Program-made: the position numbers and the translations under genes
Part shown: positions 45,568 to 58,720 of the stretch, piece by piece
Layout of the letters: each line of letters begins with the position of its first letter
How positions within the stretch are numbered: position 1 is the stretch's first letter
The notes under the pieces: model-generated
Told to the model about the DNA's origin: nothing
The model's database searches: none
Seen by the model: the letters and a program-made list of their open reading frames with translations, nothing else
Assembly (NCBI RefSeq): GCF_900163545.1
Contig: NZ_FUHW01000011.1
Location: forward strand, 31,640-95,639
Reading direction: 5' to 3'
From: Arthrobacter rhombi
GTDB taxonomy: Bacteria; Actinomycetota; Actinomycetes; Actinomycetales; Micrococcaceae
DNA length: 64,000 nucleotides

Positions 45568-46485
45568 TCAGTAGCCCTCAACTGCCAACTGGTCCAGCGC
45601 ATGCCGGCCCACGGACCGCAGCGGCTCTCCGTCCGGCATCAGGGCCATCATGGTCCCGAAGTGCACCGCCCACCCCCTGGCGCGCAACCAGGTGTCCCCG
45701 TCGTAGGGCAGTTCGGCCCTGAAGACGTCACGGCCCGCGGCGGTGAAATGTAGCCAGGCGGCCGCCAGGTCGCAGGCGGGGTCCCCCGCGGTGATGTCCC
45801 CGAAATCCACGACCGCAGAGATGGCCGCCGGTCCCGTACCGAGAGCAGTCACGACGTTATGCGGGTGCAGGTCCCCGTGCAGCCATAGTGGCGGGCCATG
45901 GTACTCGGTGGCTTTCGCCCCGGCGACAAAGATTTCGTGCCAGGGCCCGGCCAGCGGTGGGTCGGCTGCTGCCAGCCGCCGGGTGAAGGCCTCGGCGCGG
46001 GTTGCCAGCGCCTCCCCACGCACAGGATTGCGAGGAGCGTCGGCCGGGGCCGGAACGTGAAGTGCGCGCAGGAATCGGCCCAGGGCTGAGGCATAGCCGT
46101 CTCGGTCGGCTGCCGAACGAACCGCAGCGGAATCCCCCTCGAACCAGGGCACCACGGCCCAGTGGTAGGGGTAGCCGGCACCCGGGTGGCCTCGGCCAAT
46201 GACTGCAGGAATCGACAACGGCAGCCGTGGCGCCAGGAAGGGCAGCCATCTCACTTCGTTCAGCAGCAGCTGATGGGCGCTGGCGCGGCGGGGTAGGCGT
46301 ACTGCCAGTTCCCCACCGAGCCGGTAGACGATGTTGTCCCAACCGTTGGCCACCCGCAGGAGCTCCAGGCCCGCCAAGTCGGGGTGCTGTTCCTTCAGCA
46401 GCTGACGAACCAACGCCTCGGTGACCTCGACGTCGTGGCCGGGAACGGCGGTTCCGGTTTGTTTCGCTGCTCCCTGGGTGCTCAT
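45568..46485 (-). CDS. Aminoglycoside phosphotransferase-family kinase
   Basis: A 305-residue small-molecule kinase with the APH fold. The catalytic loop is LWLHGDLHPHNVV (HGDxxxxN), and the metal site is VVDFGDITAGDPACDLA. The ATP-binding N lobe has GWDNIVYRLGGELAVRLPRR. Close relatives are usually called predicted aminoglycoside 3'-phosphotransferase, but most are not proven resistance enzymes; fructosamine or other sugar-like substrates are possible. It starts at ATG 46485 and ends 64 bp before the ROK gene on the same strand. Confidence 0.85.
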   Translation of the reverse strand: MSTQGAAKQTGTAVPGHDVEVTEALVRQLLKEQHPDLAGLELLRVANGWDNIVYRLGGELAVRLPRRASAHQLLLNEVRWLPFLAPRLPLSIPAVIGRGHPGAGYPYHWAVVPWFEGDSAAVRSAADRDGYASALGRFLRALHVPAPADAPRNPVRGEALATRAEAFTRRLAAADPPLAGPWHEIFVAGAKATEYHGPPLWLHGDLHPHNVVTALGTGPAAISAVVDFGDITAGDPACDLAAAWLHFTAAGRDVFRAELPYDGDTWLRARGWAVHFGTMMALMPDGEPLRSVGRHALDQLAVEGY

Positions 46486-46513
46486 GGAACCACGCTACAC
46501 ACCTGCCCACGGC

Positions 46514-46547
46514 GAAGGGCGGGCGGAAGATTCTCCGCCCGCCCTTC
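46514..46547. terminator. Hairpin downstream of gatB
   Basis: A 14-bp perfect stem, GAAGGGCGGGCGGA against TCCGCCCGCCCTTC, with a 6-nt loop, lies between gatB and the phosphotransferase gene. It has no T run. Confidence 0.6.
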
Positions 46548-46589
46548 ACCAGGTACTGCGGTGTCCGCGCCGCTAGGGCCCGGCGAGGG

Positions 46590-48101
46590 TCAGCCTTCGA
46601 CGCCGAGTTTCTCCAGGACGATCTCGCGGACGCGACCGGCGTCGGCCTGACCACGGGTGGCCTTCATCACCGGACCGATGAGCGCGCCGATGGCCTGGAC
46701 CTTGCCATCCTTGATCTTCGCGACGACGTCGGGCATCGAAGCCATGGCGTCGTCGATGGCTGCACCAAGTGCTGAATCATCATTGACGACGGCCAGCGAA
46801 CGCTTCTCGACGATCTCTCTCGGCGTCCCCTCTCCCGCCACTGCGTATTCGAGGACCTGGCGGGCGATCTTGTCGTTGATCTTCTTGGCTTCGATCAGCT
46901 GGTTAAGTTCGATGATGGTTGCCGGGGTGACCCCGAGTTCCAGCGGCTCCACGTCGGCGTTCTTAGCCAACCGGGAGATCTCGCCCATCCACCATTTGCG
47001 GGCCACGGCTGGAGTGGCACCGGCGGCGATGGTCTCCTCGATGGCGTCCAGGAATCCGGCATTGACCACATCACGGAATTCGGCGTCGGCATAGCCCCAA
47101 TCGGCCTGCAGACGTTTGCGGCGTTCGGCCGGCGGCTCCGGCAGCTGGGCCCGCAATTCCTCAACCCATTCGCGGGTTGTCACGATCGGCACCAGGTCCG
47201 GCTCGGGGAAGTAGCGGTAGTCGTCGGCGTCGGACTTCGGACGTCCCGACGTCGTGGTCCGGGTGTCCTCGTGCCAGTGGCGTGTTTCCTGGACGACGAG
47301 GTTGCCGGCATCCAGGACCGCTGCGTGACGTTCGATTTCGAAGCGCATCGCGTGTTCGACGGCGCGCAACGAGTTCACGTTCTTGGTCTCGGAGCGGGTG
47401 CCGAACGTGGTGGTTCCCTGGGGCATCAACGAAATGTTGACGTCGCAGCGGACGTTGCCGCGTTCCATTTTGGCGTCGGAGACGTCGAGGTTCTTCACGA
47501 TCTCGCGGATCGCCGCCACATAGGCCTTGGCCAGTTCGGGGGCACGCTTTCCGGCACCGGTGATCGGTTTGGTGACGATCTCCACCAACGGCACCCCGGC
47601 ACGGTTGTAGTCGACCAGCGATGACTGGGCGCCCTGAATGCGCCCGGTGGAACCCATATGGGTGAGCTTGCCGGCGTCTTCCTCCATATGCGCGCGTTCG
47701 ATCTCCACCCGGAAGATCTCCCCGTCGGACAGTTCCAGGTCCAGGTAACCATCGAAGGCAATGGGTTCGTCGTACTGCGAGGTCTGGAAGTTCTTCGGGG
47801 TGTCCGGGTAGAAGTAGTTCTTCCGGGCGAAGCGGCAGTATTCGGCGATCTGGCAGTTCAACGCCAGGCCGATCTTGATGGAGTACTCCACAGCCTTTTT
47901 ATTGACCACCGGCAGCACGCCGGGCAGACCCAGGTCCACCGGGGTGACGTTGGTGTTCGGGACGTCGCCGAAGACGTTCGGGGCATCGGAGAACATCTTG
48001 GTGGCGGTGTTCAGCTCGACGTGTACCTCGAAGCCCAGTACCGGGTCATAGCGTTCCAGTGCCTCATCGAAGTCGACGAGTTCTTCAGTTGCATGGGCCA
48101 T
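46590..48101 (-). CDS. gatB: Asp-tRNA(Asn)/Glu-tRNA(Gln) amidotransferase subunit B
   Basis: The tRNA-binding and kinase subunit of GatCAB, which converts mischarged Glu-tRNA-Gln (and Asp-tRNA-Asn) to the correct amide form. From ATG 48101 the protein has 503 residues: YDPVLGFEVHVELNTATKMF at the N-terminus, ARKNYFYPDTPKNFQTSQYD near 95, ERGNVRCDVNISL near 220, and the C-terminal YqeY-like tail domain. The ATG is 1 bp past the gatA stop and is better spaced from AAGGAAGG than the GTG at 48113. Confidence 0.97.
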   Translation of the reverse strand: MAHATEELVDFDEALERYDPVLGFEVHVELNTATKMFSDAPNVFGDVPNTNVTPVDLGLPGVLPVVNKKAVEYSIKIGLALNCQIAEYCRFARKNYFYPDTPKNFQTSQYDEPIAFDGYLDLELSDGEIFRVEIERAHMEEDAGKLTHMGSTGRIQGAQSSLVDYNRAGVPLVEIVTKPITGAGKRAPELAKAYVAAIREIVKNLDVSDAKMERGNVRCDVNISLMPQGTTTFGTRSETKNVNSLRAVEHAMRFEIERHAAVLDAGNLVVQETRHWHEDTRTTTSGRPKSDADDYRYFPEPDLVPIVTTREWVEELRAQLPEPPAERRKRLQADWGYADAEFRDVVNAGFLDAIEETIAAGATPAVARKWWMGEISRLAKNADVEPLELGVTPATIIELNQLIEAKKINDKIARQVLEYAVAGEGTPREIVEKRSLAVVNDDSALGAAIDDAMASMPDVVAKIKDGKVQAIGALIGPVMKATRGQADAGRVREIVLEKLGVEG

Positions 48102-48102
48102 C

Positions 48103-49650
48103 TCAGGCGACACCTTCCTTGGAGGATTCGGCCAACTCGGGGGCCTGGTTGATCAACGGGCCATTCCAGCGGTCCTCCAGCAGTTTCTCCAAGGCCGCGG
48201 CGGCACGGTAGAGCCGTGCGTCCTCATGGGCCGGGGCCAGGAACTGGATGCCCACCGGCAGCCCTTCGGAGAGTCCACCGGGGACCGTGATCCCGGGAAT
48301 GCCGGCCAGGTTGGCGGGGATGGTGGCGACGTCGTTGAGGTACATCGCCAACGGGTCATCCAGCTTAGAACCCAGTTCGAAGGCGACGACCGGGGAGGTC
48401 GGGGACACCAGGACATCCGCCTGGGCGAAGGCTGCTTCGAAGTCCCGCTGAATCAGGGTGCGGACCTTCTGCGCTGAACCGTAGTAGGCGTCGTAGTAGC
48501 CGGCCGACAGGGCGTAGGTGCCCAGGATGATGCGGCGCTTGACCTCGTCGCCGAAACCCGCGGAGCGGGTGGAGGCCATCACCCGTTCGATGGTCAGCGG
48601 CCCCTCGGTCGGCAGCACGCGGTTGCCGTAGCGGACGCCGTCGAACTTGGCGAGGTTGGAGGAGACCTCCGAGGGCATGATCAGGTAGTAGGCACCCAAC
48701 GCGTACTCGAAGTTGGGGCAGGAGACCTCGACGATCTCGGCGCCGGCAGCCTTCAACACTTCCAGGGATTCGTCGAAACGCGACTGGACGCCTGCCTGGT
48801 AGCCCTCCCCCTGCAGTTCGCGGATGACGCCGACGCGAACACCGGTCAGGTCACCGGTGGCACCCTGTTCGGCGGCCGCCGCCATATCGGGGACCGGGGC
48901 GTCGATGGAGGTGGAATCCTTGGGGTCGTGCCCGCCAATGAGCTCGTGCAGGAGAGCCGAATCACGGACGGTGCGGCTCACCGGGCCGATCTGGTCCAGC
49001 GAGGAGGCCATCGCGATGGCCCCGTAACGAGAGACGGCACCGTAGGTGGGTTTGACGCCGACCGTGCCGGTGACGGCACCTGGCTGGCGGATCGAACCAC
49101 CGGTGTCGGTGCCCAGGGCCAGGGGTGCTTCGAAGGCGGCCACCGCAGCGGCCGAGCCACCGCCGGAACCGCCGGGGATCCGGTCCAGGTCCCATGGATT
49201 GCGGGTGTCTCCGAAGGCCGAGTGCTCGGTGGAGGAACCCATCGCAAATTCGTCGAGGTTGGTTTTTCCCAGGATCGGCAGCTTGGCGGCACGGATCTTT
49301 TCGATCACGGTGGCGTCGTAGGGGCTCATCCAGCCCTCAAGGAACTTCGACCCCGCGGTGGTGGGCTGGCCCTTGGTGACAATGAGGTCCTTGATGGCGA
49401 TCGGTACTCCGGCCAGCGGGTGCAGCGCCTCGGCCTCGGCTCCGCCTGCGGCGCGAATCGCGTCGACCTCGGCGGCCACGGCGAGGGCTTCCTCCCCGTT
49501 CAGGTGCAAGAAGGCGTGGACTCCACGGTCTCCTCCGTCGACCGCTGCGATGCGGTCCAAATGGGCCTGGACGGCCTCGACGGAAGTGACCGATCCGTCA
49601 CGGAGTTTCGCAGCCAGCTCGGCGGCGGAGAGTTTGATGATCTCGTTCAT
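48103..49650 (-). CDS. gatA: Asp-tRNA(Asn)/Glu-tRNA(Gln) amidotransferase subunit A
   Basis: The glutaminase subunit of GatCAB. It belongs to the amidase signature family and has the Ser-cisSer-Lys triad: K87 in [10 protein letters not shown]162 in [12 protein letters not shown] and S186 in [10 protein letters not shown]. The 515-residue length is normal. The start at 49650 is 3 bp after the gatC stop, and gatC-gatA-gatB is one operon. Confidence 0.97.
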   Translation of the reverse strand: MNEIIKLSAAELAAKLRDGSVTSVEAVQAHLDRIAAVDGGDRGVHAFLHLNGEEALAVAAEVDAIRAAGGAEAEALHPLAGVPIAIKDLIVTKGQPTTAGSKFLEGWMSPYDATVIEKIRAAKLPILGKTNLDEFAMGSSTEHSAFGDTRNPWDLDRIPGGSGGGSAAAVAAFEAPLALGTDTGGSIRQPGAVTGTVGVKPTYGAVSRYGAIAMASSLDQIGPVSRTVRDSALLHELIGGHDPKDSTSIDAPVPDMAAAAEQGATGDLTGVRVGVIRELQGEGYQAGVQSRFDESLEVLKAAGAEIVEVSCPNFEYALGAYYLIMPSEVSSNLAKFDGVRYGNRVLPTEGPLTIERVMASTRSAGFGDEVKRRIILGTYALSAGYYDAYYGSAQKVRTLIQRDFEAAFAQADVLVSPTSPVVAFELGSKLDDPLAMYLNDVATIPANLAGIPGITVPGGLSEGLPVGIQFLAPAHEDARLYRAAAALEKLLEDRWNGPLINQAPELAESSKEGVA

Positions 49651-49653
49651 GCC

Positions 49654-49950
49654 CTACTCCCCTTCCAGGATGGCCGGAACCTTGAAACGGCCGTCTTCGG
49701 CGTCGGGCGCGTTCTGCAGCGCCTCCTCCTGCGTCAGCGTCTGCCCGACCACGTCTTCGCGCATCACGTTGGTCAGCGGTAGCGGGTGGCTGGTGGCTGG
49801 AACGTCGTCGCCAGCGGCCTCGCTCACGGACTTGATCGCGTTGACGATGACACCGAGTTCGCCGGCCATTTTCTCCAGCTCGGTCTCGCTCATCTCCAGG
49901 TGGGCCAGCTGCGCCAAATGGGCAACTTCCTCACGACTGATCGCAGGCAT
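49654..49950 (-). CDS. gatC: Asp-tRNA(Asn)/Glu-tRNA(Gln) amidotransferase subunit C
   Basis: A 98-residue helper subunit that wraps between GatA and GatB. From ATG 49950 it reads MPAISREEVAHLAQLAHLEM, the usual helical N-terminus, and it ends with PDAEDGRFKVPAIL, the conserved GatC tail. It leads the gatCAB operon; ATG 49968 is an alternative start giving six extra residues. Confidence 0.95.
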   Translation of the reverse strand: MPAISREEVAHLAQLAHLEMSETELEKMAGELGVIVNAIKSVSEAAGDDVPATSHPLPLTNVMREDVVGQTLTQEEALQNAPDAEDGRFKVPAILEGE

Positions 49951-49992
49951 GTATCTCCCCGAATTCATGGATGGTGGGTTATCCCCACCAGT

Positions 49993-51196
49993 CTAGTTCA
50001 GGACCGGCGTCGCCTGTTGCCGGGCCGCTCTGCTCATCCCCACGAGCGCCAGGAGCACGGCCCCCAAGGAGCCGATTCCGGCAGCGATGATGATCAACCG
50101 GTCACTGTCCACCACCAGTCCCGGGGTTCCCAGCAGGAAGCCCAGTCCGACCATGATTTTGATGACGACGGTCAGGTAGGCCCAGGCGGCCCCGTGATGG
50201 GCTTCGGGAATCCGGGCATAAACGGCGTTGCGCACCCCCACGTTGTGCATCCCGTTGCCGAATCCGCCCAGGACGAAGACCGCCAGGATGACTAGGGCGT
50301 TGGGCCACAGCCCCTCCACCAGGATGGCGGCCCCGATCAGCGCTCCGCCCAGAAGCACGGGCGTCCGTACTCGTGCTCCGAGGAACCGGTTTCCGCAGAC
50401 CAGGGCACCAGCCAGGGCACCCACCGACCAGGCCCCCAGCATCACGGCGTAGATGGTGTCGGTATCGGCGACCGAGCGCAAATAGAAGACCCCCGCGACG
50501 CCTTCGGCGGAAGTGAACAACACGACGGCGGCCATGGGCACCAGCAGGATGGCCAGCAGTCGGTCCGTGAAGAGGACCCGCGCACCGGATCTGGCCCCTC
50601 CGGCTTTCGGTTCTTCTACATCAACCGTCACGGCATCGCGCGGAACCAACAGCCCGGCGCCGACGGCCAGCAACGTAAAACCCAACGCGTTCAACGCCAG
50701 CACGGGCTGGACGGACCACGCGGTATAGGCGATGGCAGCGATCGGCGGTGCGAGGATGCCTGCCAGTGAACCCGCCGAGACGATCAGGCTGCTGGCCCGG
50801 GCCAAGGGCAGGGAACCTTTGATGGAGGGAATGAGCTTGAAGATCGCCGAGGCGTTGACCACCGCGCTGATGCTGGTCCCGCACATCAACACCAAGCTAA
50901 CGAGCAGCTCATCGACGACGGTCATGAGGGCGAACAGCAGGACGTGAGCGAGCAGGCTGGCCACCCAGATCCTGCGCAGGTTCGCGCCATCGACCAACCG
51001 GCCCACCAGTGGGGCGGCCAGGATCGGCGGGATCAGCCCCGTGAGGAATAGTGCAGTGACGCCCCAGGACCCCAGGTGATCGGCGGCGGCAAGGGTCAGG
51101 GCAAAAAGTGCCATCCCGTCCCCCACCATCGAGACGAAGGCCAAGAGTACGAAACCCAGATAGCTCCCTCGCGTGGGGGTTCTGGCTGGGGGGCAT
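49993..51196 (-). CDS. MFS transporter with apparent frame break at its 5' end
   Basis: A 12-helix MFS protein of about 395 residues, related to macrolide/multidrug exporters. The open frame from about 51159 down encodes YLGFVLLAFVSMVGDGMALF, LVGRLVDGANLRR (the MFS A-like loop) and all later helices. No ATG, GTG or TTG is in frame before TM1. An ATG at 51196 with GTAGGG upstream is followed at once by six C residues and is out of frame by one; with five Cs it would read MPPARTPTRGSY and run into the transporter. So either the C6 tract is a sequencing or mutational indel or a phase-variable tract, or a CTG at 51159 after GAGGGAG is used. It follows the GNAT gene after 42 bp. Confidence 0.75.
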
Positions 51197-51238
51197 GAGG
51201 CGACCCTACTGCATGAGCCGGAGCGCCGGCTGTCGGTC

Positions 51239-51760
51239 TTAGAGCGGCAGGATGTAGACCTTGAGCAGGATGTCGGTATCGGGGACGAACCAGTCGCGTT
51301 CGGTGGCGCGCTGGAAACCCATGGCCGTGTAGAGGGCATTGGCTGCTTCCCAATGTCCACCGGTAGTCAGCGAGACCGTGTCCACGCCCTCGAGCTGCCG
51401 GGCCCGGTCGATCACCGCTTCGACCATGGTCCGCCCGGCCCCCGAACGCTGTACGGCGGGGTCCACGACCAGCATTCGGAATTCGAGTTCGCCCGCTTCA
51501 GCAATATCTGCGTAGGGGTTCCCCTGCTGAACCAGGGTCACCGCGCCGATGACTGTCCCGTTGTTTTCGGCGACCAGGATCTCGGCTGCCGCGTGCCGGT
51601 CGGCGACCTGGCGGACGAACTGCAGGTACTCGTGGTCGGGGTCATCGAAGTGTCCCGCCGCAAGGTAGGAGTCGACGGTGATCCGGCCGATCTCCGGGTA
51701 GTCGGCTTCCGTGGCCTGGCGGATGGTGAGCGGGAGGCGGGCGGTTGCAATAGTCATCAC
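51239..51760 (-). CDS. GNAT-family N-acetyltransferase
   Basis: A 173-residue single-domain GNAT protein. The core includes TIRQATEADYPEIGRITVDSY at the start, EILVAENNGTVIGAVTLV in mid-domain, FRMLVVDPAVQRSGAGRTMV with the Q/RxxGxG/A acetyl-CoA motif near residue 105, and ALYTAMGFQRATERD near the end. Start is GTG 51760 or ATG 51757, both directly after GGGAGG. Acceptor unknown. The downstream MFS gene may be in the same transcript. Confidence 0.87.
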   Translation of the reverse strand: MMTIATARLPLTIRQATEADYPEIGRITVDSYLAAGHFDDPDHEYLQFVRQVADRHAAAEILVAENNGTVIGAVTLVQQGNPYADIAEAGELEFRMLVVDPAVQRSGAGRTMVEAVIDRARQLEGVDTVSLTTGGHWEAANALYTAMGFQRATERDWFVPDTDILLKVYILPL

Positions 51761-51868
51761 CTCCCAGTTTGACAGATTCCGGCACCGCCACGGTACGGGG
51801 ACCTGAAAATGTCGGCCACCTCACGGCGTCGAGCGATCCTACGGCCACCAGGCCCCTACGATCGGTGG

Positions 51869-52446
51869 ATGGTCGTGTCCTGACTGGTGTTCGCCGCCTT
51901 CGGAGTGCTCACCGGGCTGACAACCGTCTTGTTTGGCTTTGGCGGCGGCTTCGTCATCGTCCCTGTCGTCTATGCACTTGCCGTGGCCTCCGGGGGTTCC
52001 GGTGAGGCAACGTTGGTGGCCGTAGCGACGTCGACCGCAGTGATGATCGTCAATTCCCTTTCAGCCAGTTTTGCTCATTGGCGCTCTGGCAGATTGCGGA
52101 CCGATATGCTCCATCCGCTCGCCGCCTATATCGGGCTCGGCGCCCTGATCGGGGCCGACAACAGCTTCTTGGGGGTGGGCGGTTCCATCATGACCGTTCC
52201 GCTGCTGCATCGACTGGGGCTGTCGTCCACGCTTTCGCGCTGCCCACTTCCGTGGGGCCGCTACCCACGGCGCATGTGGGCTATATCGACCTGCTGGCGA
52301 CTGCGGGTTTGCTGGCCGGGTCCCTGCCGACGATTTTCGCCGCCAAACGCCTGGTCGGCAAGCTGCCTGACCGCATCCATGCTGTCGCCTTCCTCGCCCT
52401 GCTCGTGGTGGTGCTGGCGTCGATGCTGGTCATTCGGCCGGGTTGA
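51869..52446 (+). pseudogene. Degraded TauE/SafE (TSUP) family permease
   Basis: Remains of a sulfite/organosulfonate exporter-like membrane protein. An ATG at 51869 is followed by an in-frame TGA at codon 5, then the frame continues as LVFAAFGVLTGLTTVLFGFGG and FVIVPVVYALAV. The second repeat FLGVGGSIMTVPLLHRLGLS follows near 52170-52230. After that the frame loses sense, and the true continuation ALPTSVGPLPTAHVGYIDLL and IHAVAFLALLVVVLASML is in another frame to 52446. Alignment by eye also suggests some 20-25 residues are missing at the junction. One nonsense codon, one frameshift and a probable deletion make it a pseudogene. Confidence 0.82.
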
Positions 52447-52464
52447 TTTTTCTCGGGAACCAGC

Positions 52465-56334
<3,870 letters not shown>

Positions 56335-56378
56335 ATGGATCCTTGGGAAGCTATTGACCGTGTTGTGGTTCTGGTGTC

Positions 56379-56409
56379 ACGCTAAAGCTTCAAGCGACTT
56401 GAAGGTCAA
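56379..56409 (-). promoter_or_regulatory. MerR-type promoter (19-bp spacer) for the DUF998 gene
   Basis: On the minus strand -35 TTGACC (56404-56409) and -10 TAGCGT (56379-56384) are separated by exactly 19 bp instead of 17. The spacer contains the perfect inverted repeat CTTCAAG-N3-CTTGAAG (56388-56404). This is the textbook MerR arrangement, in which the bound regulator twists the DNA to align the elements. It lies 45 bp before the DUF998 start. Confidence 0.82.
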
Positions 56410-56417
56410 GAGATAGA

Positions 56418-56768
56418 ATGCGCATCGGCGAACTCGCCCATCGAACCGGTTTAGCTGCTTCAGCCATCCGATATTACGAAGAGCGGGACATGTTCAGCCC
56501 GGGGCAGATCACGCGTTCTCCCAACGGTTACCGCGATTACGGCCCGGGAGCGCAACGCCGGCTCGAGCTCATTCTCTCCGGACGCGCGGTCGGCCTCTCG
56601 CTGGACCAGATGCGAACACAAATGGAGCACTGGGACACCATGACCAGCTCAGAACGTGTGGTGCTGCTGGAACAGCAGTACGCAGTTCTCCACGAACGCA
56701 TCAGCGAACTGACATACCGTCGGGATGCTCTTTCCACGGTGCTCGCCCAGCTGAGGTGCCCCGACTGA
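56418..56768 (+). CDS. MerR-family transcriptional regulator
   Basis: A 116-residue MerR protein. The N-terminal helix-turn-helix and wing comprise MRIGELAHRTGLAASAIRYY, then ERDMFSPGQITRSPNGYRDYG. A long dimerisation helix runs to about residue 110. It lacks a long effector domain, and the only Cys is third from the end (CPD), so a metal-binding Cys pair like that of CueR is absent and a small organic or redox signal is more likely. It is divergent from DUF998 and shares the palindromic promoter region. Confidence 0.9.
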   Translation: MRIGELAHRTGLAASAIRYYEERDMFSPGQITRSPNGYRDYGPGAQRRLELILSGRAVGLSLDQMRTQMEHWDTMTSSERVVLLEQQYAVLHERISELTYRRDALSTVLAQLRCPD

Positions 56769-56807
56769 GCGCTCCGGTGGGCGGTGCGGCAGCTCACCGG
56801 CGGCCCT

Positions 56808-57611
56808 TTAACGGGGAACCAAACCGGTCAGTTGCAGCATCGGGAATATGACTGCGGGGGAACTGCTCAACAGGTTCACGATGAAGTGGGCGATGGTGAT
56901 GGGCAGCAAACGTTTCTGTCGGAGCACGATCAGTGCCGATCCGATCCCCCACACCGTGAACGCCACGACATAGACGATCATGGCGTCCGCCGTCGGGGCG
57001 AAGAAGGCGTGCTGGGCGCCGAAAGCGAGCGAACAGAGCAATACGGTGGCGAGGACCGACCACCGACGCAACAGGCGTGACTGGGAGTAGCCACGGAACA
57101 CCGCCTCCTCGGCGGGGGCATTGAGCGGAGCGAACGTCAGAACGGCGATGATGCCCAGGGCCAGGCCCCATCCGGGGTGGGCGATCGCGGCGGCCTGCGG
57201 GTCGAAGAAGACCGTTTCGAATGCCGTGAACATCTCGGGGCCGTGCAGGGCCCACATGGTGCCCATGATGGCGGCCACGAAGGGGAGGTAGAGGACGAGG
57301 ATCCAGAGCAGTCCCCAGCCGGTTTCGCGCAGCATCGGGCGCCGGGCCGGGATGAACAGGGAACGAAGGTCCTGGCCTTCGGAGCGCAGGAAACGGGCAA
57401 CGAGCCACAACGAGACGATGTTCACCGGGAGCAAGCTCAACGATGCGAGCAGGGGCGACGGCGGAAACGAGGCCGGACCGTCGACACCGACCATGACCAG
57501 CCAGGCGATCGTCGTGGCCAAGGCGACCAGCCCCACCCGCGCGATCAGCAGGACTCCCCCGCGCAGGGCGTGGGTTCGGACCCCGTCCGACGGTGCTGGT
57601 TGCGCACTCAT
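56808..57611 (-). CDS. CPBP-family intramembrane metalloprotease
   Basis: A 267-residue membrane protein with about eight helices and all three CPBP/Abi motifs in canonical form: APAEEAVFRGYSQ, FGAQHAFF and IAHFIVNLL. This differs from the other CPBP protein of the window (17966-18709), which lacks the Arg of motif 1. The target is unknown. The ATG at 57611 is 28 bp after the LD-carboxypeptidase stop, so the two may be co-transcribed. Confidence 0.87.
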   Translation of the reverse strand: MSAQPAPSDGVRTHALRGGVLLIARVGLVALATTIAWLVMVGVDGPASFPPSPLLASLSLLPVNIVSLWLVARFLRSEGQDLRSLFIPARRPMLRETGWGLLWILVLYLPFVAAIMGTMWALHGPEMFTAFETVFFDPQAAAIAHPGWGLALGIIAVLTFAPLNAPAEEAVFRGYSQSRLLRRWSVLATVLLCSLAFGAQHAFFAPTADAMIVYVVAFTVWGIGSALIVLRQKRLLPITIAHFIVNLLSSSPAVIFPMLQLTGLVPR

Positions 57612-57639
57612 GGCATCAGGATACGTCCAGCCCCAGTCA

Positions 57640-58665
57640 TCACGGGATCAGGTGTTGGGTGATCCACCCGTGCCCGTCGACCAATTCGACCTCTGCCAGC
57701 GCCCCGTTGACCAACGGCATCTGCGGAGGCTGGTGCCCCGTATCGAAATCAAGGATCACCGGAATATCCAGATCCCCCAGTGCCCGTTCCACCGCTTCGC
57801 TCTGCGTCAATTCCGCGGTATCGGGAGCAGTGGTGCGTCCGATCAATATGCCGTTGGCGTGGTCGAACCATCCGGCCAGCCGCAACGCCCAGAGCATTCG
57901 AAGCACGCTCACGGCGTCGGAATCGACGACTTCGAGGTAGACGATTAGTCCTTCGGGGGCATGACGGCGAGCGAATCCCGACAGATCCCCAAAACTGGAT
58001 CCCGCGAGCAAGGACACCGTCTCCAAACACCCTCCCAGGAGTCGGCCACGCAGTTCCACGTCCTCGGCATGCAGCGACGTCCAGGCGGTCGGCTCCTCAT
58101 AGGCTTCGGCCCGCCCCAACGGTTCCTCGTCCCAGTCGGACCACGGGCGTGAACGACGATACGGGGCAGCTGTTTGGGTAAAGGATGCTCCTTCGGGGAG
58201 CGCTGCCACCTCGGTCCACCGATGGAACCCGGCCGGTAGTTCCCACGGCTCGTCCATCAGGCTGCCACCGTGAATGGTTGCGACACCGGTGGTGATCGTC
58301 AGTGGCAGCAGGAGGGTGGAGATATCCGACCAGCCCACAAACCATGTGGGGTCCTCCGCGAGGGCTTTCCAATCGGTTCCTTTGACGATTTCGATGGCCA
58401 GCTTCCCGCCCCAAGGTGGCAGGACGGCACGGGCCGGACCGGCGAAGGCGGCAGCGAGTTCGGTACGCCTCGTGGATGGCGGGCCTGAGGCCAGTCCCTC
58501 CTGGCGGACGGATTCCTCCACCCGTACTTCGAACCCGGCAGCGCGCAGGTCCGATACCGCATGGTCCAAGCGGGCGTGCAGGGATCCCGGGACGCCCATC
58601 GACGGGGCGGTCACGTCGATTCGGTCTCCCTCGGCAAGGGGGCGGGGGTATCGCATTCCGGTCAT
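57640..58665 (-). CDS. S66-family LD-carboxypeptidase (MccF-like)
   Basis: A serine peptidase of about 341 residues from the S66 family, which includes LdcA (removes the terminal D-Ala of murein tetrapeptides) and MccF (cleaves microcin C-type nucleotides). The N-terminal nucleophile region is WFVGWSDISTLLLPL with Ser in GWSD, following AVLPPWGGKLAIEIV. The C-terminal half has GGCLETVSLLAGSSF and VILDFDTGHQPPQMPL, with the catalytic His in TGHQPP. The start is one of two ATGs at 58665 and 58656. Lack of a signal peptide indicates a cytoplasmic enzyme. The MccF-like alternative means self-immunity or detoxification is possible. Confidence 0.85.
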   Translation of the reverse strand: MTGMRYPRPLAEGDRIDVTAPSMGVPGSLHARLDHAVSDLRAAGFEVRVEESVRQEGLASGPPSTRRTELAAAFAGPARAVLPPWGGKLAIEIVKGTDWKALAEDPTWFVGWSDISTLLLPLTITTGVATIHGGSLMDEPWELPAGFHRWTEVAALPEGASFTQTAAPYRRSRPWSDWDEEPLGRAEAYEEPTAWTSLHAEDVELRGRLLGGCLETVSLLAGSSFGDLSGFARRHAPEGLIVYLEVVDSDAVSVLRMLWALRLAGWFDHANGILIGRTTAPDTAELTQSEAVERALGDLDIPVILDFDTGHQPPQMPLVNGALAEVELVDGHGWITQHLIP

Positions 58666-58720
58666 CTGATTGACCCTAGCAATGCTCTGGCCACCGTCCT
58701 TGCGTCCCTGGGTCTGAGGA

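Noticed and set aside
45568..46485. Calling the APH-family gene an aminoglycoside resistance gene
   Set aside because: Motifs show only the kinase fold; most such chromosomal homologues have no proven drug substrate.
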